From Brevibacillus borstelensis (GTDB lineage Bacteria; Bacillota; Bacilli; Brevibacillales; Brevibacillaceae): a stretch of 64,000 nucleotides of DNA. Below, piece by piece: positions 40,468 to 50,168 of this stretch. The stretch is from contig NZ_RHHO01000007.1 of the NCBI RefSeq assembly GCF_003710865.1, forward strand, positions 1-64,000. The letters are read 5' to 3'. A program made the translations under genes and the position numbers. How positions within the stretch are numbered: position 1 is the first letter of the stretch; each line of letters begins with the position of its first letter. The notes under the pieces are model-generated. The model searched no databases and was not told the DNA's origin. It saw only the letters and a program-made list of their open reading frames with translations.

Positions 40468-41679
40468 TTGAGCGAACAACGCATCCTCGTCACCTATTTG
40501 ACTCAGGCAAAGGACTTGCAAAAAAAGGCGGAAGCGATCGCCGTCGGGATGACTGTCGGCAGTTGGACCGATCTGCCCGCAGCCAAGCAGGCAGATTTGA
40601 AGCCCTATTTGGGTGAAGCTGTCGGCGCCCAGGTGCTCGATACCCTGGAAAACGGCGAAAGCCGCGGATTGATTACGATCAGCTACCCGGTTCGCAACTT
40701 TACCGCTGACATTCCGTCCTTGTTGACAGGCGTCTTTGGGAAACTGTCCATGGACGGAAAAATCAAGCTGATTGACATACAGTTTCCGGAAGCGTTTTTG
40801 GCCGCTTTTCCCGGCCCGAAATACGGCATCTCAGGCATCAGAGATCGGCTCGGAGCGCATAATCGCCCACTCTTGATGAGCATTTTCAAATCCTGCCTCG
40901 GCCTGCCGTTTGACGATCTGAAAACCCAGTTTCGGGCACAGGCTCTGGGCGGCGTTGACCTAGTAAAAGATGACGAAATTTTCTTTGCCGATGACCGTGC
41001 TCCCTTTCTGGAACGAATCCGGGCGTTTAAACAGATTGCCCGGGAAACAGAAGCGGAAACAGGGAAACCGGTTCTGTATGCGGCCAATCTGACCGGGCCG
41101 GTCACCGACTTGACCGAACGTGCCAAGAGAGCTGTGGAAGCCGGCGCAGACTGCCTGCTGTTTAACGTGCTTGCCTTTGGCTACGATGCCCTGCACCGAC
41201 TGGCTGCAGACCCGGATGTTCAGGTGCCGATTATGGCCCACCCGGCGCTCGCCGGAGCCTACTATCCGTCGCCCGACTACGGTATTGGGACACCGCTGCT
41301 CCTGGGCAAGCTGATGCGCTTGGCTGGCGCAGACCTGGTGCTCTTCCCATCGCCGTACGGAAATGTGGCGTTGAACAAAGAAGAAGCGCTCAAGCTGGCG
41401 GAGCATTTGACCGAACCGACCGGAACTTTGCGCAAATCATTTCCGGTACCGTCTGCGGGCATCCATCCCGGCCTTGTCCCGCAATTGTACGAGGATTTTG
41501 GCCTGGACCAGGTGGTCAATGCCGGTGGGGGCATTCACGGCCATCCAGGTGGTGCGACGGCAGGCGCCCGAGCGTTTGTCGCAGCGATCAACGCAGTCGT
41601 GGCAGGACAAACGCTGGAGGACGCTTCCTCCGAATCTGCTGAACTGTCACAGGCTTTGCAGAAATGGGGAACAAAATGA
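40468..41679 (+). CDS. mtnW: 2,3-diketo-5-methylthiopentyl-1-phosphate enolase (RuBisCO-like)
   Basis: 403 aa from the TTG at 40468, eight bases after AAGGAGG; the longer frame begins inside the terminator T-run. RuBisCO-like protein with the carbamylated-lysine motif ALGGVDLVKDDE (Lys near 173) and the loop GGGIHGHPGGATAGARA that binds phosphate. It enolises the diketo intermediate of methionine salvage; it is not a carbon-fixing RuBisCO. Overlaps mtnX by 4 bases. Confidence 0.95.
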   Translation: MSEQRILVTYLTQAKDLQKKAEAIAVGMTVGSWTDLPAAKQADLKPYLGEAVGAQVLDTLENGESRGLITISYPVRNFTADIPSLLTGVFGKLSMDGKIKLIDIQFPEAFLAAFPGPKYGISGIRDRLGAHNRPLLMSIFKSCLGLPFDDLKTQFRAQALGGVDLVKDDEIFFADDRAPFLERIRAFKQIARETEAETGKPVLYAANLTGPVTDLTERAKRAVEAGADCLLFNVLAFGYDALHRLAADPDVQVPIMAHPALAGAYYPSPDYGIGTPLLLGKLMRLAGADLVLFPSPYGNVALNKEEALKLAEHLTEPTGTLRKSFPVPSAGIHPGLVPQLYEDFGLDQVVNAGGGIHGHPGGATAGARAFVAAINAVVAGQTLEDASSESAELSQALQKWGTK

Positions 41680-42356
41680 TGACCAAGCCACTCGTGCTGT
41701 TTTGCGATTTTGACGGAACAATTACGGAAAAAGACAATATTGTCGCGATTATGCGACGTTTTGCTCCGCCTGAGCGGGAAGAGTTGATCGAGCAGATTCT
41801 CACCCAAAAGGTGTCGATCCGCGAAGGTGTCGGCGCGTTGTTCAAGCTGATCCCATCCGAGAAAAAGCAGGAGATCATAGACTACATCGTCAAAGAGGCG
41901 ACGATTCGCCCCGGATTTGCCGAATTCGTCCGCTTCTGCCGGGAGGAAGGCATCGAGCTGTTGATCACCAGCGGCGGCATTGACTTTTTTGTCGAGCCGA
42001 TCCTTGCCCCGTTTGCACTCGATGTGCCGATCTATTGCAACGGCAGCGACTTCAGCGGACCGCGCATCACGATTACCTGGCCGCATGCGTGCGACGAGCA
42101 TTGCGACAACAACTGCGGCATGTGCAAAACAGCCATTATCCGCCGCTACGATCCAGAGCGCTACTACCGCGTCGTCATCGGCGATTCGATCACCGATCTG
42201 GCCGGAGCCAAAATCGCCGACTTTGTCATTGCCCGTTCGCTCCTGGCTCAAAAAAGCGAGGAGCTGGGGCTGCCCTTCAAGTCGTTTGCGACGTTCCACG
42301 ACGTCATCGCTATCTTGCAGGAGCTGAAACGCAGGCAGGAGGTACCATCATCATGA
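41676..42356 (+). CDS. mtnX: 2-hydroxy-3-keto-5-methylthiopentenyl-1-phosphate phosphatase
   Basis: 226 aa; ATG at 41676 (or the next codon) overlapping the mtnW stop. HAD-superfamily phosphatase with the nucleophile motif FCDFDGTIT (about 10-18), motif II LLITSGG and motif III/IV VVIGDSITDLAGAKIAD. Produces the acireductone used by MtnD. Bacillus-type route with separate mtnW and mtnX instead of the fused mtnC. Confidence 0.94.
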   Translation: MMTKPLVLFCDFDGTITEKDNIVAIMRRFAPPEREELIEQILTQKVSIREGVGALFKLIPSEKKQEIIDYIVKEATIRPGFAEFVRFCREEGIELLITSGGIDFFVEPILAPFALDVPIYCNGSDFSGPRITITWPHACDEHCDNNCGMCKTAIIRRYDPERYYRVVIGDSITDLAGAKIADFVIARSLLAQKSEELGLPFKSFATFHDVIAILQELKRRQEVPSS

Positions 42357-43000
42357 CGATTACACTTGAACAGCGCTTGGACGCTTTTCGCCGCCTGGAC
42401 GAAGCCAAGCTGACCTTTGCCCGCCGGGACTGGTTTCCCGGCACCAGCGGCAACCTTTCGATCAAATTGAGCGACGAACCCTTGCAATTTGCCGTGACTG
42501 CCAGCGGCAAGGACAAGACAAAGCTCTCGCCCGAGGACTATCTGGTCGTAGACGGCAACTCTCAGCCGGTAGAACCTACAGCACTCAAGCCGTCAGCAGA
42601 GACGCTGGTCCACGCTGTCGTCTACCGCGTCATTCCTACGGCAAAAGCATGCTTCCATGTCCACACTGTCTGGAACAACCTCATCTCTGAGCTGTACTTC
42701 GGCCAGCGAGCCTTTTCCATACAAGGACAGGAATTGATCAAGGGGCTCGGCATCTGGGAAGAAAACGCCCGCATCACCGTCCCGATTGTCGAGAATTTTG
42801 CCGATATTCCGACGCTCGCTTCCGCCATCGAAAAAGTCATTACGCCCGAGGTTCCCGGCGTGCTGATCCGCAACCACGGCATTTACGCCTGGGGCGACAG
42901 CGACTTTGCGGCGAAGAGGCACCTGGAAGCATTTGAATTTCTGTTTGAATACCACGCGCGCTGGCTGCAGCTTCGCCAAGCCGCTGTGGCTGCTCCATAA
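42353..43000 (+). CDS. mtnB: Methylthioribulose-1-phosphate dehydratase
   Basis: 215 aa, ATG overlapping the mtnX stop by 4 bases, GGAGG upstream. Class II aldolase fold; zinc ligands in CFHVHTVW and NHGIYAWG. SGNLSIKL near 36 binds phosphate. Dehydrates methylthioribulose-1-P to the diketo compound taken up by MtnW. Confidence 0.95.
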   Translation: MTITLEQRLDAFRRLDEAKLTFARRDWFPGTSGNLSIKLSDEPLQFAVTASGKDKTKLSPEDYLVVDGNSQPVEPTALKPSAETLVHAVVYRVIPTAKACFHVHTVWNNLISELYFGQRAFSIQGQELIKGLGIWEENARITVPIVENFADIPTLASAIEKVITPEVPGVLIRNHGIYAWGDSDFAAKRHLEAFEFLFEYHARWLQLRQAAVAAP

Positions 43001-43026
43001 ACAACCACCCCAAGGAGGCCTGTAAC

Positions 43027-43536
43027 ATGGCAAAAGTACGCTTTCACGACAACAACGAGTATTTGACCGGCGAGAGTGTCATCTCGTTTTTGGACACGCA
43101 GGGAATCATTTACGAGCACTGGGGCGTTGACCGTCTCGACGAACAGCTCAAGAGCAACTACAGCCCGACCGATGAAGAAAAGCAGCAGATCCTCGACGCT
43201 TTTAAACCGGAAATCGATGCGATCAGCGAGCGCCGCGGCTATTTGACCGCTGACATCATTGTCCTGTCCGACAAGACGCCGAATCTGGATGAATTGCTGG
43301 TCAAATTCAAGAACGAGCATCACCACACAGATGACGAATGCCGTTTTTGCGTAGACGGCCACGGCATTTTTGCCATCAAAGGAAAAGACGACCGCTACTT
43401 CGATGTGGAAATGGAGCCGGGCGACCTCATCTCCGTTCCTCCGAACTATCGCCACTACTTTACATTGATGGACGACCGCAAGATCAAGGCGATCCGCCTG
43501 TTCGTCACTCCTGCAGGCTGGGAAGCGATTTATTAA
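43027..43536 (+). CDS. mtnD: Acireductone dioxygenase
   Basis: 169 aa, with AAGGAGG nine bases before the ATG. Cupin with metal ligands in NEHHHTDDECRF (HxH...E) and a fourth His in PNYRHYF. With Fe2+ it yields the keto acid precursor of methionine and formate; with Ni2+ the off-pathway CO-producing reaction. Last gene of the salvage operon. Confidence 0.95.
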   Translation: MAKVRFHDNNEYLTGESVISFLDTQGIIYEHWGVDRLDEQLKSNYSPTDEEKQQILDAFKPEIDAISERRGYLTADIIVLSDKTPNLDELLVKFKNEHHHTDDECRFCVDGHGIFAIKGKDDRYFDVEMEPGDLISVPPNYRHYFTLMDDRKIKAIRLFVTPAGWEAIY

Positions 43537-43557
43537 TTTACGGATAACAGAAAGAGC

Positions 43558-43622
43558 CCTCTCTTGAGCTTGGCGGATTGGCCGCATCCGGCATTTCCGC
43601 CTGGCTCAAGAGAGTTTTTTTA
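43558..43622. terminator. Shared terminator of mtnD and ger operon 1
   Basis: CTCTCTTGAGC and GCTCAAGAGAG pair across an apical GC-rich arm (GGCGGA...TCCGCC), followed by seven T on the plus strand. Works for mtnD; on the other strand it overlaps the end of the germination lipoprotein gene. Confidence 0.8.
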
Positions 43623-44738
43623 TTCCGTAATGCCAATTCCTTTGATAGAGATAACAGGCTTGACCCGCACCTCTGCTTTGGCAAATGCCGCCGGCCAATC
43701 ATCCTGAACCTTTTTCCATTCCTTGTACTGGTACGCCCGGGCGTACACCCCGAAGCCGACAGGATCTACCTTTTGTTTTTGAAATTGTTTGATCAGGTCG
43801 GCGTACTTTTGGGCCAACTGCTTCTCAATCAACTGTTCCAGTTTCTTGTATTGCTTTGCCGGTTCAACCGGGAACATTTGCTCCGCCAGGGAGATTTCCA
43901 TTTGCAATTCTACATCAAATCGAAAACGGTTGTCGCGGTATCCGGTTTTTACTGTTCTGGTTACATCCTTCACAAAGAAGGAGACCCGCGGCTTGATTAC
44001 TTTCTGCTGATCTGATTGCCCTGGCAACGGCACTGTCAGCGTCATTTCTCCCTGCAATTTGTGGATGAGAATCTGAAGCAGAATGGTATCTTTGGGAAGG
44101 AGCAGCGTGACGTATTTCCCTTGGTGGTCCAACAGAGCCGTACCCATGACCTCTACAACGCTATTTCGCTCTTTGAACTCCGTTATAGAGGGCGTCATTC
44201 CCTTCTCAGCCATCATGCGGTGAAACTCCTGCGTCGTTGTCTTGACCGTCAAATTCCGGCGGTTGGCCGTATCGAGCAATTGGGTTAAATGAAGTGGCAG
44301 CCGCGGTTTATCCGCAGGATTCAAATGAAAGACGGAATGCACGGGACCATCTACTACCACGACGCGAGAGTTAACCGTCATTCGCCCGTCCCTGTAGAGA
44401 GTGTCGAGCAGCGAAAACCAGTCGGGATGCTGCAACAGCCGCTTGCCCAGAACGATGAGCTGGATTTTTCCTCCTACCGTCAGGGCCGTCACGAGCGCAT
44501 CAAACCTTTTGGTCGACTGGCGGATACTATCGGCTCTTACTCCGTACTCCTCTACCTTCTTTTTCGCGTCTTTGCTGAATACAGGACTTGATACGTAGAA
44601 CAAGAGCTCATTTTTTTCGCTCAGGTCTATCCCCGCCATGAGCGCCAAGGTGACATCCTCCAGATTTCGCAAATCAGCGCACCCCGGCAGTATGGCCAAC
44701 AGCATTGTCAGGATCAGGAAGTGCAATCGCCGGATCAT
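43620..44738 (-). CDS. Ger(x)C family germination lipoprotein, operon 1
   Basis: 372 aa. Signal peptide ending in the lipobox ILPGC (Cys19), then the N-terminal GerAC domain (DLRNLEDVTLALMAGIDL, about 20-190) and the C-terminal GerAC domain (about 200-370). GerC lipoproteins sit on the outer face of the spore inner membrane as part of a germinant receptor. Overlaps the permease gene by 4 bases. Confidence 0.9.
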   Translation of the reverse strand: MIRRLHFLILTMLLAILPGCADLRNLEDVTLALMAGIDLSEKNELLFYVSSPVFSKDAKKKVEEYGVRADSIRQSTKRFDALVTALTVGGKIQLIVLGKRLLQHPDWFSLLDTLYRDGRMTVNSRVVVVDGPVHSVFHLNPADKPRLPLHLTQLLDTANRRNLTVKTTTQEFHRMMAEKGMTPSITEFKERNSVVEVMGTALLDHQGKYVTLLLPKDTILLQILIHKLQGEMTLTVPLPGQSDQQKVIKPRVSFFVKDVTRTVKTGYRDNRFRFDVELQMEISLAEQMFPVEPAKQYKKLEQLIEKQLAQKYADLIKQFQKQKVDPVGFGVYARAYQYKEWKKVQDDWPAAFAKAEVRVKPVISIKGIGITE

Positions 44739-45835
44739 GGCATCCTCCTCTGCCGGTATTTGTGAAACAGGCGCTCATACCCCCACAAGAAAAAGGGAAC
44801 AGCATATCCGAAAATCATCCCTGCTTTGCTCCATGTTTCCCCCAGCTTTCGAATATCGAAAAAGGAAGGGGTGTAAAACATTGTCACTGCTACGAGCAAA
44901 GCCATAAAGCCAAGCAGGTATTTTTTCTCATTGGACTTTTTGAACAACCGGCCTGCTCCAAAAACCGTAAAGTACATGTACGGCATCCAGGTTGTCGAAA
45001 TGATAAACAGATAGAAAGCAAGAAACAGGATGTCGATCCTTTCCAGAAACCGGTATTCTACCCCTTTCCACATGCTTAAAACAGGCCAGATAAACTTTGT
45101 GATTTGATCCGGGCTGAAGATGACATAAGCAATCAGGGTGACGAACAGAAACAGAAGCATCGATAGCGTATTGGCAATGACAATTCCAACAGCGGCAAAC
45201 TGTTTCTTTTGCAGATGCGGGTACAGAAAAAAGGCCAGCTCAAAGCCTAAAAAGGAGAGAATCGTGGTTGGCACAGCCTTCAGAACAGGTCCCCAGCCCT
45301 CCTTCAAAACGGGCAGAAGATACAGATACTGAGGCTCCTTCAGAGAAACGATCAAAGCGATCGGCACCCATAGGCTTAAGTAAAAAATCAATTCCGCATA
45401 CCGCGCCAACGTCTTTACTCCTTTGCCGACCAAAAACAGAACAGGAATCAAAAGCAAAATCATGATCTGATAAAAAGGAGTGAGCGGCAGGAGCCAAACC
45501 TTCAAGATGCCGCCCGTATTGGCCAACACAGTAGTGGCAGCGTATGCGCAATAGAGCACAATCACCGCGATCAGGCACTTCCCCAGCCATTTTCCAAAGA
45601 ATAGTGGCATCAGGTCAATGATGGTGCATTCCGGATACCTCTTCATCGTGTTGACAATGATCAAGCTGGCCATAATCGCGGCAAGCCATCCGAGAATAAT
45701 CCCGATCCATCCATCCGTACCGGCAATTTCCGCTACATCGCGAGGGATGGTCAAAATGCCGATTCCTACCTGGGCTCCATGGATAAAAAAAATGTATTGG
45801 AGGACAGTAATCTGTCGGGTCGCGTATGGGTTCAC
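44735..45835 (-). CDS. GerAB-type endospore germination permease, operon 1
   Basis: 366 aa from the GTG at 45835, just after GGGGGAGGAAGG and overlapping the gerA-type stop by 4 bases; the long upstream extension is another frame of that gene. Amino acid-polyamine-organocation fold with ten TM helices, first one starting QITVLQYIFFIHGAQVGIGIL. B subunits bind the germinant amino acid or sugar. The pocket cannot be matched to a known ligand here. Confidence 0.9.
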   Translation of the reverse strand: MNPYATRQITVLQYIFFIHGAQVGIGILTIPRDVAEIAGTDGWIGIILGWLAAIMASLIIVNTMKRYPECTIIDLMPLFFGKWLGKCLIAVIVLYCAYAATTVLANTGGILKVWLLPLTPFYQIMILLLIPVLFLVGKGVKTLARYAELIFYLSLWVPIALIVSLKEPQYLYLLPVLKEGWGPVLKAVPTTILSFLGFELAFFLYPHLQKKQFAAVGIVIANTLSMLLFLFVTLIAYVIFSPDQITKFIWPVLSMWKGVEYRFLERIDILFLAFYLFIISTTWMPYMYFTVFGAGRLFKKSNEKKYLLGFMALLVAVTMFYTPSFFDIRKLGETWSKAGMIFGYAVPFFLWGYERLFHKYRQRRMP

Positions 45836-47391
45836 TGTCCTTCCTCCCCCGAGCCGGATGTACCCTGCCTTTTGGTCTGGACCGCTCTGGCGCTGACCGG
45901 CCGCTTGTCCATATCCCACAAGGGGATCCGGAGAATCAGGTCCTTCCAATCGGCAAATCTCGCAGGCGCCAGCGGAGCCCCATAGGGGACGCCAAGGCTT
46001 TCCAGCGCAATCATATGCCCGATCAATCCCATCAAGCCGATGACAATCCCCACGATGCCGAACATGGCCGACAGCCCCATCATCAAAAAGCGAACCAGGC
46101 GGACGGCGGAAGCCATATCGTAATTGGGGATGATAAACGAGGCAATCGCCGTGAACGCGACGACGATTACCATGATGTTGCTGACAATCCCCGCTTGTAC
46201 GGCGGCTTGGCCGATCACGATCCCCCCGACAATGCCGACGGTTTGCCCGATCGGGGCAGGCAGGCGTATCCCCGCCTCCCTGAGCATTTCCAGCGTAATC
46301 TCCATCAGCATCGCCTCCAAAAGCGGCGGAAATGGGACGCGTTCCCTCGACTCCCCGACAGAAAGCAGCAAATCCAACGGGATGATTTCATAATTGAAGG
46401 AAACAACCGCGATGTACAAGGCTGGCAAAAAGGTGGCAACCAAAAAGGCCATGAACCGGAGTGTCCGGATAAAGGTAGCGACAGGCCAGCGCAAATTATA
46501 GTCGTCCACGTTTTGGAAATAGGTAACGAAGCCGGCAGGTCCAATCAATACTTTGGGCGTCCGGTCCACGACGACCGCAACTCTCCCTTGCAGGATATGG
46601 GAGGCAGCCGTATCCGGCCGCTCGGTCGTGATCAGTTGAGGAAACGGAGAGTACCTGCTGTCTTCGATGATTTCCCGCAGTTCCCCTGTGTTTAGGATCG
46701 TGTCGATATTGACTTGTTGAAGCCGGTCTACCATCTCTTTGACTACTTCCGGCTTTGCCACGTCAGCCAGGTATAGAACGGAGGCTTTGCTGATCCCTCT
46801 ACTCCCGAGGGTATACTCCTGAATTTTCAACTCGCGGTTGGGAATATACCGGCGAATCATCGCTATATTTTGTATGCTCGTTTCCACAAAGCCTTGGTGG
46901 GCACCCAGGAGCGATGCTTCGGACTGGGGGTCTTCAATAGCCCGCTGCGGCCAGCCGCGCGCTTCGATCACGAAAACCTTGCTTTGCCCCTCAAGGAACA
47001 ACAAGCTGTTCCCCAACAGAATCGAGGATTCGACGTCATTCCAGTCTGTGATGAAATCCATGTTCCCCACTGTAAGGACATTGAAAATACTGCTTTCTCT
47101 CGACCGCCGCTTGTCCAGAAACGGCCGGATGACGTTGTTGTTAATCGCGTTTCTATCCACCAATCCGCTCAGATAAACCAGTATGGCCCGCTCTCTCGTC
47201 ACAGGATTGTCCATATGGCGAATGATCAAATCTGGTGTTAAGGGAAATCTCTTACGAAGTTCTAGCATATTATCCGACAGACTCGTACTTATGGGCTTTG
47301 CTGAAGGTGAGCCAGGTTGTCTAACCTGAGCATCCCCGGCCTGTTGTAAAAACGATTTCTTGCCACGCAGCCAGTCTCGCAGATTTCTCAT
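45832..47391 (-). CDS. GerA family germination receptor A subunit, operon 1
   Basis: 519 aa. Long N-terminal soluble region (to about 290), with the N-terminal domain blocks VTRERAILVYLSGLVD and GPHQGFVE-like (GAHQGFVETSIQNIAMIRR), then four to five TM helices (about 300-460) and a cytosolic tail. A subunits probably form the ion channel of the receptor. First gene of operon 1, with a sigma-G-like promoter upstream. Confidence 0.92.
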   Translation of the reverse strand: MRNLRDWLRGKKSFLQQAGDAQVRQPGSPSAKPISTSLSDNMLELRKRFPLTPDLIIRHMDNPVTRERAILVYLSGLVDRNAINNNVIRPFLDKRRSRESSIFNVLTVGNMDFITDWNDVESSILLGNSLLFLEGQSKVFVIEARGWPQRAIEDPQSEASLLGAHQGFVETSIQNIAMIRRYIPNRELKIQEYTLGSRGISKASVLYLADVAKPEVVKEMVDRLQQVNIDTILNTGELREIIEDSRYSPFPQLITTERPDTAASHILQGRVAVVVDRTPKVLIGPAGFVTYFQNVDDYNLRWPVATFIRTLRFMAFLVATFLPALYIAVVSFNYEIIPLDLLLSVGESRERVPFPPLLEAMLMEITLEMLREAGIRLPAPIGQTVGIVGGIVIGQAAVQAGIVSNIMVIVVAFTAIASFIIPNYDMASAVRLVRFLMMGLSAMFGIVGIVIGLMGLIGHMIALESLGVPYGAPLAPARFADWKDLILRIPLWDMDKRPVSARAVQTKRQGTSGSGEEGQ

Positions 47392-47428
47392 GAGATCCTA
47401 CCCTTGAGCAAAAATGTATTCTTTCGTA

Positions 47429-47459
47429 TAGAGTGAGGAAACTGCTGTAAAAATATGCA
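47429..47459 (-). promoter_or_regulatory. Sigma-G/F-like promoter of ger operon 1
   Basis: Minus strand TGCATA (47459-47454), 18 bases, CACTCTA (47435-47429), matching the forespore pattern TGMATA-N17/18-CATnnTA at most positions; 38 bases before the start codon. Fits expression of germinant receptors in the forespore. Confidence 0.6.
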
Positions 47460-47513
47460 CGTCCTGACAGCGCCCAACCTTCGCCCCCACATGGACGGAA
47501 CTTTCGGGGGTGC

Positions 47514-47543
47514 CGTATACTCCCCCATCAATTGCTCATACTT
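47514..47543 (+). promoter_or_regulatory. Sigma-G/F-like promoter of ger operon 2
   Basis: CGTATA (47514-47519), 17 bases, CATACTT (47537-47543). Weaker than the divergent promoter but at a sensible distance (34 bases) from the start of operon 2. Confidence 0.45.
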
Positions 47544-47577
47544 TAGGAGAGATCAGGAAAAGTCTGGCGGGAAACCT

Positions 47578-48666
47578 ATGAAAAATGGCATTTCGTTTAT
47601 TCAGTTGATCTTTATTCTCATGCTCTCCAACGGATTGATGAACCACGTGATTGTCATTCCGATACTTCTGGATGCAGCGAGACGAGATGCCTGGATCTCT
47701 GTTATCACTGTAGTTCCGCTGTACCTCCTATTGATTTGGATGATTTCCTACGTTTATCGGAAAACCGGGAACGAGCCTTTGCTCGTATGGATGAAAAGGA
47801 AGTACGGAACCGGTGTCACACGGTTTCTCTCTCTTTTGTTGGCCTTGTATGTGGTGGGACTGGCCGTAATCACGATAAAAGACACGATTACCTGGGTGAA
47901 CCTTACGTTCGCTCCACAAGCCCCTATGTTTATTCATGCGCTTTTTTTTGCTCTTGTCTGTCTCATCAACTCTCTCTTTGGCATACGCTCGATCTCGATG
48001 GTATCTGTCTTTCTGCTGCCGATCGTCGTTCTTCTGGGTTTTTTCGTGATGAGCACCAACCTGCAGTACAAAGATTATTCTTATCTGTTCCCCGTACTGG
48101 AGTATGGGTGGGAGCCCGTCTTGAGGGGAATGGTGTACGCTGGTGCGGGATTTTCGGAATTATTCCTGCTCTTGCTGATCAAGCATCACGTCGGGGTAAA
48201 GGTGCCGTTCTGGAGGCTGGCCATCCTTGGCCTCATCATGGTATAGCTTACAATCGGGCCGCTTACCGGTGCCATTACCGAATTTGGACCTGCAGAAGCG
48301 GCGAAGCTGCGTTATCCCGCTTTTGAGGAATGGCGGCTGGTGAAAATCGGCCTGTATATCGAGCACGTCGATTTTCTCAGTATCTATCAATGGTTTAGCG
48401 GAGCTTTCATCCGCGTATCTCTCGCCTTTTATTTGCTCGTCGAGATATTCAATTTTCCGGACGGCCGCAAGCGGGTTTGGGTCCTCGTTTTCGCCTGTCT
48501 GGTGAGCATGTGTTTGGCATTGTGGCCCTATGACGATATCGGGTTCTATTTGTCACTGACCAGATTTTTGCTGCCCGGCCTGCTCATTGCCGCCTTGCTC
48601 CTGACTTTGACACTTACGTTACTGGCGTTACTCTCCAGCAAGAAGGAGGATCTCCATGAACAATAA
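47578..48666 (+). pseudogene. GerAB-type permease, operon 2, interrupted by an in-frame TAG
   Basis: The open frame from the ATG at 47578 reads a normal GerB permease (MKNGISFIQLIFILMLSNGL onward, about seven TM helices) to LILGLIMV, where TAG at 48244-48246 stops it after 222 codons. The same frame continues without shift through LTIGPLTGAITEFG to the real end at 48664-48666 (LHEQ), which overlaps the next gene by 11 bases. The full product would be 362 aa, the usual size. A single C-to-T change (CAG to TAG) explains it. Either the receptor is lost, the stop is suppressed, or it is a sequencing error. Confidence 0.85.
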
Positions 48667-50167
48667 GACGCGAGAGCACCCTTCCGATCAAGTGAATTCC
48701 CCGGGTGAGATTCCCCATCTGGACAGCCTCCGTCCTGAAGCGATCCGCCAGCTTTTTTCAGGCTGCCACGATGTCTCTGTGGAACACTACGGCATGCTCC
48801 CTCATTTGCAAGACGTCACTGTATATCTGATCTATGCGGAAGGCCTTTGTGACAAGCATATCCTCATGGAGTACATCCTCCCGGAAATGAGTGAACTATT
48901 TCGCTCCGGAGAGATCACCGAAGAGCAAGATTTGCAGCAGAAACGCCCCTTTTTTCTAAGGAAGTTGACTCAGGCCAATGCAGACGAGATCGTAAACCAT
49001 GTGTTCGAGGGAAAATTGCTGATCTTGTTCAACGAGTGGGGAGCACTGTACAGCATAGATGCGGATAATCGTCCGCAGCGCTCCCCCGAAGAACCGAATA
49101 CGGAAGTTTCCATTCGCGGACCTCGCGACGGCTTTACCGAAGATATCACGACGAATGTCGCGCTGATCCGCAAGAGGCTGAAAACTCCGCTCTTGCATTA
49201 CGAGTCGTACATTCTGGGAAGCCAGACACGGACGAAGGTCGGATTGTTGTACCTTCACCACACGATTGACCAAAAGCTTGTCGATGAAATCCGGCTCAAG
49301 CTCTCCTCGATCAAAAGCAATGGGATCGTAACAAGCACCCAACTGGAAGAGCTTTTGCTGGATACCCCGTTTACGATTCTGCCGTTGTATGAGCATACGG
49401 GAAGACCCGATTTCGTGGTAAACAGCCTGTTGACCGGGCGCTTTGCCATCTTGGTTGACGGTTCTCCGACCGCATTGGTCGCACCGGCCAACTTTACGTA
49501 TTTGATCAACACGTCGGAGGATGCCAACACCTCGATCTACATGGTCGTGTTTGTCCGCATCATTCGCCTGTGCAGTGTGTTCGCGGCCTTGTTTTTGCCC
49601 GGATTTTGGGTGGCATTGGTAACATACCATCAGGACCAGCTACCTTACACCATGATCGCCACCATGGTGATTTCCCGTCAAGGAGTGCCGCTTCCGGCCG
49701 CCTTGGAAGCATTGTTCATGCTTCTGCTTTTTGAGTTGTTTCGCGAAGCGGGTTTGCGTATGCCGATGGCCATCGGACAAACACTCTCTGTCGTCGGCGG
49801 ACTGATCGTCGGACAGGCAGCCATTTCTGCCGGTTTGACTGCTCCCGGCAGCCTGGTCATTATCGCCATTTCCATTATGGCTACCTTTACCATGGTGAAT
49901 CAGAGTGTAGTCGGGACCCTCAGTCTCCTCCGCATTGCCGTTCTTATCATTTGTTCGGTCTTCGGGATATTCGGATTCATGATGGCGCTGATTGGCGTAC
50001 TCCTCTTCTTTGCCAACTCCCGTTCCTTTGGCGTCTACTACCTGACACCGCTCTCTCCCCCTGTCCTGCGAGACATGGCCAAGGTCCTGATTCGCATGCC
50101 ATGGCGGTTATGGGAAGGAAAAGCAAGCATTTTGAAACGCTCTTCGCGCAAGGAGAACGATTCTTAG
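48656..50167 (+). CDS. GerA family germination receptor A subunit, operon 2
   Basis: 503 aa, with GAAGGAGG before the ATG. N-terminal soluble domain with ISIRGPRDGFTEDITTNVALIRKRLK near 145-170, then TM helices from about 290 on (IRLCSVFAALFLPGFWVALVTY; LGIFGFMMALIGVLLFFAN-type end). Paralog of the operon 1 A subunit but clearly diverged. Its frame is intact although the preceding permease gene carries a stop. Overlaps that gene by 11 bases. Confidence 0.92.
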   Translation: MNNKTREHPSDQVNSPGEIPHLDSLRPEAIRQLFSGCHDVSVEHYGMLPHLQDVTVYLIYAEGLCDKHILMEYILPEMSELFRSGEITEEQDLQQKRPFFLRKLTQANADEIVNHVFEGKLLILFNEWGALYSIDADNRPQRSPEEPNTEVSIRGPRDGFTEDITTNVALIRKRLKTPLLHYESYILGSQTRTKVGLLYLHHTIDQKLVDEIRLKLSSIKSNGIVTSTQLEELLLDTPFTILPLYEHTGRPDFVVNSLLTGRFAILVDGSPTALVAPANFTYLINTSEDANTSIYMVVFVRIIRLCSVFAALFLPGFWVALVTYHQDQLPYTMIATMVISRQGVPLPAALEALFMLLLFELFREAGLRMPMAIGQTLSVVGGLIVGQAAISAGLTAPGSLVIIAISIMATFTMVNQSVVGTLSLLRIAVLIICSVFGIFGFMMALIGVLLFFANSRSFGVYYLTPLSPPVLRDMAKVLIRMPWRLWEGKASILKRSSRKENDS

Positions 50168-50168
50168 G

